Positions 61,636 to 64,000 of a stretch of DNA of 64,000 nucleotides are shown here, one piece after another (the stretch's first letter is position 1; each line of letters starts with the position of its first letter). Source of the stretch: Hymenobacter siberiensis (GTDB lineage Bacteria > Bacteroidota > Bacteroidia > Cytophagales > Hymenobacteraceae); assembly GCF_018967865.2 (NCBI RefSeq), contig NZ_JAHLZY020000001.1, forward strand, positions 2,914,001 to 2,978,000. The letters run 5' to 3'. The translations under genes and the position numbers were made by a program. The notes below the pieces were generated by a model. The model was not told where the DNA came from and ran no database searches. It worked only from the letters and a program-made list of their open reading frames with translations.

Positions 61636-61945
61636 TATCATATTTTTGCACGGTTCAAAATATGCCGTCAAAACAGCATCATTATCTACTACTGCTGCCC
61701 ACGACACCCGTCCATTCGGCAGCCAATATATTGCTAATCAATAATTAGAGTAGAATCCAAGTCGTTCAACGAGGAGATGCGAAGTATCGCGTCTATACAT
61801 CCCGTACATGAATCTGAAAATAGCTCTGGAATAGCCCCAACGCGGCGACAGGAATGCAAGGCTTCTCTGTCACCGCTACGCGGCTCGCTCCTCCGGGTAA
61901 ACCCGATTACGACAAAACCTGCCGCCGCGCTGCGGCTAGTATGTG
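61636..61945. other. Intergenic region with a -7-like box and a 28-codon ORF
   Basis: TATTTTTG at 61641-61648 fits the Bacteroidota -7 consensus on the plus strand, but no matching -33 box is seen. An ATG at 61662 opens a 28-codon frame ending TAG 61746-61748 (MPSKQHHYLLLLPTTPVHSA...). I recognise no family and cannot say it is translated. The remainder to 61945 is GC-rich with no clear gene. Confidence 0.3.
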
Positions 61946-63242
61946 CTACTTCTTCGCGGCGGCGCCCACGCGCTTTCGCCAGGCGGGGCAGTCTTTGGCC
62001 AGTAACTCAGCGGGCCAGGTGCCGGCGTAGAGGTAGCCGGCGCGGCGCTCGTTTTCGATTTCGGTGAGCTGATAATGCACCTGGCTGTCGCGGCCCACAT
62101 AGATGGGCCGGTTGGTGCCCAGCTCGTAGAAACGGGCCCAGAGCACGGCCCCGGGCGCGGGCACGATGATGCGGTCGCGGCCTTTGGGCTCTTTTGGCGC
62201 AGCAATCTCCTTCAGCGCTACGTTGGGTATTTTCATTTTTTCGAACCATTTGGACTGCCCCCTCAATGGCGGCTTTTTCGGCAGCAGTGGGCTGCTCGAT
62301 GTCCATGAGAAAGCGGACGATACTGACCGGTTCCTCGCCGCTTAGGGAGGGCAGCTCGAAGGCACGGGCCTTGACCGGGAGCAGGCTCACGGGGTCGTAT
62401 TGGGCGGCCCAGGCGGTGGGCTGGCCGTGGCTTACATACTGCATGCGCAGGATACTGACAACGCCCCGGGCCACGGCCGCCTGAGCCAGCAACACCAGCT
62501 CGGGGTCGAGGGCGACGAAGGGGGCCTGCTGGCGGGCTACCTGGCGCAGCACGGTCAGGGCCCGAATCATAGCGTCGTCATTATAAATAATTTCGCCGTG
62601 GTAGCTGCTCAGGTCGGGGTAAAACTGTGGAAAGCCACCGTTGGCGTACTGCATTTTGAGCAGGTAGCGGATGCCGTTTTCAACGCCCTGGCGATAGGCA
62701 GGGTTGTGGGTTTTCTGGAAAGCTTCGGCCAGGTAATTGATTTCGCGGGTCGTCGCGTCGTTGTCGATGGTGGCATCGTTCTGGTGCTTGCTATCGAGCA
62801 GGCCGGCGCGGGCGGCGGCGTCGAAGCCGTAGCTATTAATGACGCTCAGGTTTTCGAGGGTGATATCGGGGCTGTTGCGCAGGTTAAGGGTGGCCACGCC
62901 CCAGTCGCCGGCGGTGGCGTTGGGGTCGCAGGTCCACAGGTCGCGGGCCTGCGCGTAGGTCAGCACCACGCCAGATTCGCTCTGGCCTTTCAGCACCAGT
63001 TTTTCCTTGCCGTCGAGGCAGATTTTCTCGTGGTAGGTGCCGTTTTTGATGAGCACCGTGCGCGGTTTGGCAGCTAAATCCGGCAGGCTATTGATGGCTT
63101 CCTGAATGGTGCGGTAGTCGGCGGAACCGTCTGGGGCTACGGTCACGGTCTGGGCTTGGGCCGGCTGTAAACCCAGGCTGAGCAGCAGCAGCAGCAGTGA
63201 CAGCAGGCCCGGCAGGCGTAGCGCGGTGGTTTTCATCAGCAA
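61946..63242 (-). pseudogene. Broken pectinesterase-like (CE8) / pectate lyase (PL10) fusion gene
   Basis: A secreted protein (signal LPGLLSLLLLLLSLGLQPAQ) in which the first ~130 mature residues are CE8 pectinesterase-like (VTVAPDGSADYRTIQEAINS, LENLSVINSYGFDA) and the rest is PL10 pectate lyase (TIDNDATTREINYLAEAF, GGFPQFYPDLSSYHGEIIYN, LSGEEPVSIVRFLMDIEQ, WARFYELGTNRPIYVG). The CE8 part stops before its catalytic region and the PL10 part lacks its N-terminus, so an in-frame internal deletion seems to have joined them near GFDAAARAGLLDS. In addition one extra base in an A-run (62249-62251) shifts the frame between AIEGAVQ and WFEKMKIPNVALKE. The intact C-terminal frame ends at 61946. It would not give a working enzyme. 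Both domain calls come from family patterns recalled, not searched. Confidence 0.8.
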
Positions 63243-63311
63243 AAAACAGGTGGGATAGCAGAAGCTTGTGGGGCAGTAGCGCCGTTATAGCATGACCCCA
63301 CGGCGCAGGGA

Positions 63312-63334
63312 CGCGGACTAAAAGTCCGCACTAC
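63312..63334. repeat. Solo family A arm at the end of the cupin remnant
   Basis: CGCGGACTAAAAGTCCGCAC plus CTAC; the right end supplies the TAG stop codon (minus strand 63333-63331) of the cupin frame. Same inner palindrome as the complete family A copies. Confidence 0.75.
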
Positions 63335-63694
63335 TGCTGACTCAGGAAATCGTCGCGGCGGGGCGTGAAGGCGTCGACCAGGATGCCGGCCGCCGTGCAC
63401 ACCACGCTGTGCCACGCCAGGGGCGGCACATAGCAGCTATCGCCCATGCCCAGGGTGCGCGTTGCTTCCCTAATGGTGTTCAAACGCGCCGCTTTCCACG
63501 TAGCTCAGTTGGGCGTGCGGGTGCTGGTGGCGGGCCCCAATGCTCCCGGTTTCGAAGGCTACGCGGGTGAGCATCAGGCCGGGGCCGTGGGCCAGCACTT
63601 TGCGGCGCACGCCGGGGCCGGTGGTTTCCCAGGCCGCCTGAGCATCAGTCACGAAAGCAGGTTGCGCCGTTTCGGCGGGAGGTAGTGGCGTCAT
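63331..63694 (-). pseudogene. Frameshifted small cupin-domain protein
   Basis: From ATG 63694 the first frame reads a one-domain cupin: RKVLAHGPGLMLTRVAFETG, ARHQHPHAQLSYVESGAFE (metal-binding His residues in HQHPHAQ). At about 63474-63481 the frame breaks, and the next frame continues the fold: TIREATRTLGMGDSCYVPPL, AWHSVVCTAAGILVDAFTPR, RDDFLSQQ. A one-base insertion or two-base loss after GAFE explains it. Such cupins next to pectate-degradation genes often relate to KdgF, which acts on unsaturated uronates; the neighbourhood (PL10 remnant, SusD) fits. The gene is inactive as read. Confidence 0.8.
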
Positions 63695-63711
63695 GGTATC
63701 GGGTGAAAAGA

Positions 63712-63740
63712 ACAGGTCGGACCTTAAAAGTCCGACCTGT
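63712..63740. terminator. Hairpin upstream of the cupin remnant
   Basis: ACAGGTCGGAC / GTCCGACCTGT, an 11-bp perfect stem with a 7-nt loop; a short T-run follows on the minus strand. It probably ends transcription coming from the SusD-type gene, about 100 bp upstream on the minus strand. Confidence 0.55.
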
Positions 63741-63806
63741 TTGGAATGTCGACAAGGCTGGCGGGGTTTTTAATTGCGCAATCGTTCCCGACAATGCCAG
63801 TAGTTG

Positions 63807-63844
63807 ACGAGTAGGGCGTGGGGGCAGGCCCCGCCCCTACTCGT
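63807..63844. repeat. GC-rich hairpin touching the SusD stop codon
   Basis: ACGAGTAGGG at the left pairs with CCCTACTCGT at the right around a GGGGGCAGGCCCCG-like centre. Its end shares one base with the stop codon of the SusD-type gene (63844-63846). Confidence 0.6.
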
Positions 63845-64000
63845 TAATAACCAGCATTTTGCTTAAATCCGGGATTCTTATTCGTATCGATGGTGCCCTG
63901 GGGGAAGGGCAGCAGCTCCTTGCCTTTGCCAGGCGCGTACTCTGAAGCGATATTGGCGATGAGGGCGGACGTCACGGCCGTGCGCCAGGCTACGGCAGTG
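63844..64000 (-). CDS. SusD/RagB-type protein, C-terminal end only
   Basis: The last 52 codons visible on the minus strand, ending TAA at 63846-63844. The sequence ends GKGKELLPFPQGTIDTNKNP with GFKQNAGY, the hallmark C-terminus of SusD-family outer-membrane glycan-binding lipoproteins (LLPIPQ...NP...QNPGY). The rest lies outside the window to the right. With the PL10 and cupin remnants on the same strand it marks one edge of a pectin-type polysaccharide utilisation locus. The function as a SusC/D partner is certain only at family level. Confidence 0.85.
   Translation of the reverse strand, partial: TAVAWRTAVTSALIANIASEYAPGKGKELLPFPQGTIDTNKNPGFKQNAGY

Overview
This is GC-rich Bacteroidota DNA that looks like Hymenobacter or a close Cytophagales relative. 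The signs are a TonB-dependent receptor with a carboxypeptidase-regulatory-like N-terminus, a SusD-type C-terminus, PepSY-like and DUF6268/DUF6799-type proteins, TldD/PmbA and DUF4159/DUF4175 genes, and TAnnTTTG-type promoter elements. The genus call is inferred from gene content; there is no rRNA or tRNA in view.

Layout. (1) 1-6.4 kb: end of an XdhC-type molybdenum-enzyme maturation gene, a TonB receptor, two decayed genes (a DUF6268-like outer-membrane protein and purU) and a small Gly/Tyr-rich lipoprotein. (2) 6.5-15.6 kb, minus strand: a complete reductive pyrimidine-degradation route (PreA, PreT, beta-ureidopropionase, dihydropyrimidinase, class III aminotransferase, CoA-acylating semialdehyde dehydrogenase), enough to take uracil to acetyl-CoA and thymine to propionyl-CoA. 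(3) 15.8-23.4 kb, minus strand: WG-repeat membrane protein, DUF6799-like protein, cyclase-family hydrolase, GH63-like glucosidase, SDR and PepSY-like protein. (4) 23.5-38 kb: a histidine kinase/response regulator pair divergent from two complete RND efflux systems in tandem (OMF-MFP-RND, then RND-MFP-OMF). (5) 38-41 kb: a PAP2 phosphatase and a molybdopterin oxidoreductase. (6) 41.4-61.6 kb: 20 kb of co-oriented genes comprising three TldD/TldE pairs, a CarboxypepD_reg-like protein, DUF4159, a MoxR ATPase, DUF58, a BatA-type protein, a DUF4175-type protein and a further membrane protein. (7) 61.9-64 kb, minus strand: a decaying pectin-use segment (broken CE8-PL10 gene, broken cupin, SusD C-terminus).

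The best candidate for an undescribed system is region 6. All three TldD copies have a twin-arginine-like N-terminus and a complete HExxxH motif, while their TldE partners have no signal. They lead into a MoxR/DUF58/BatA membrane module. A working model is a Tat-exported metallopeptidase heterodimer working with a MoxR/von Willebrand-type assembly machine at the envelope; this is inference.

A second theme is the intergenic DNA. Nearly every gap among the minus- and plus-strand clusters holds a long inverted repeat with arms of about 13-55 bp, and there are several sequence families. Many abut or overlap stop codons. Some gaps also carry small passenger genes (a GIY-YIG nuclease and a four-helix-bundle S23 protein), both inactivated. 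Six protein genes in the window carry inactivating lesions.
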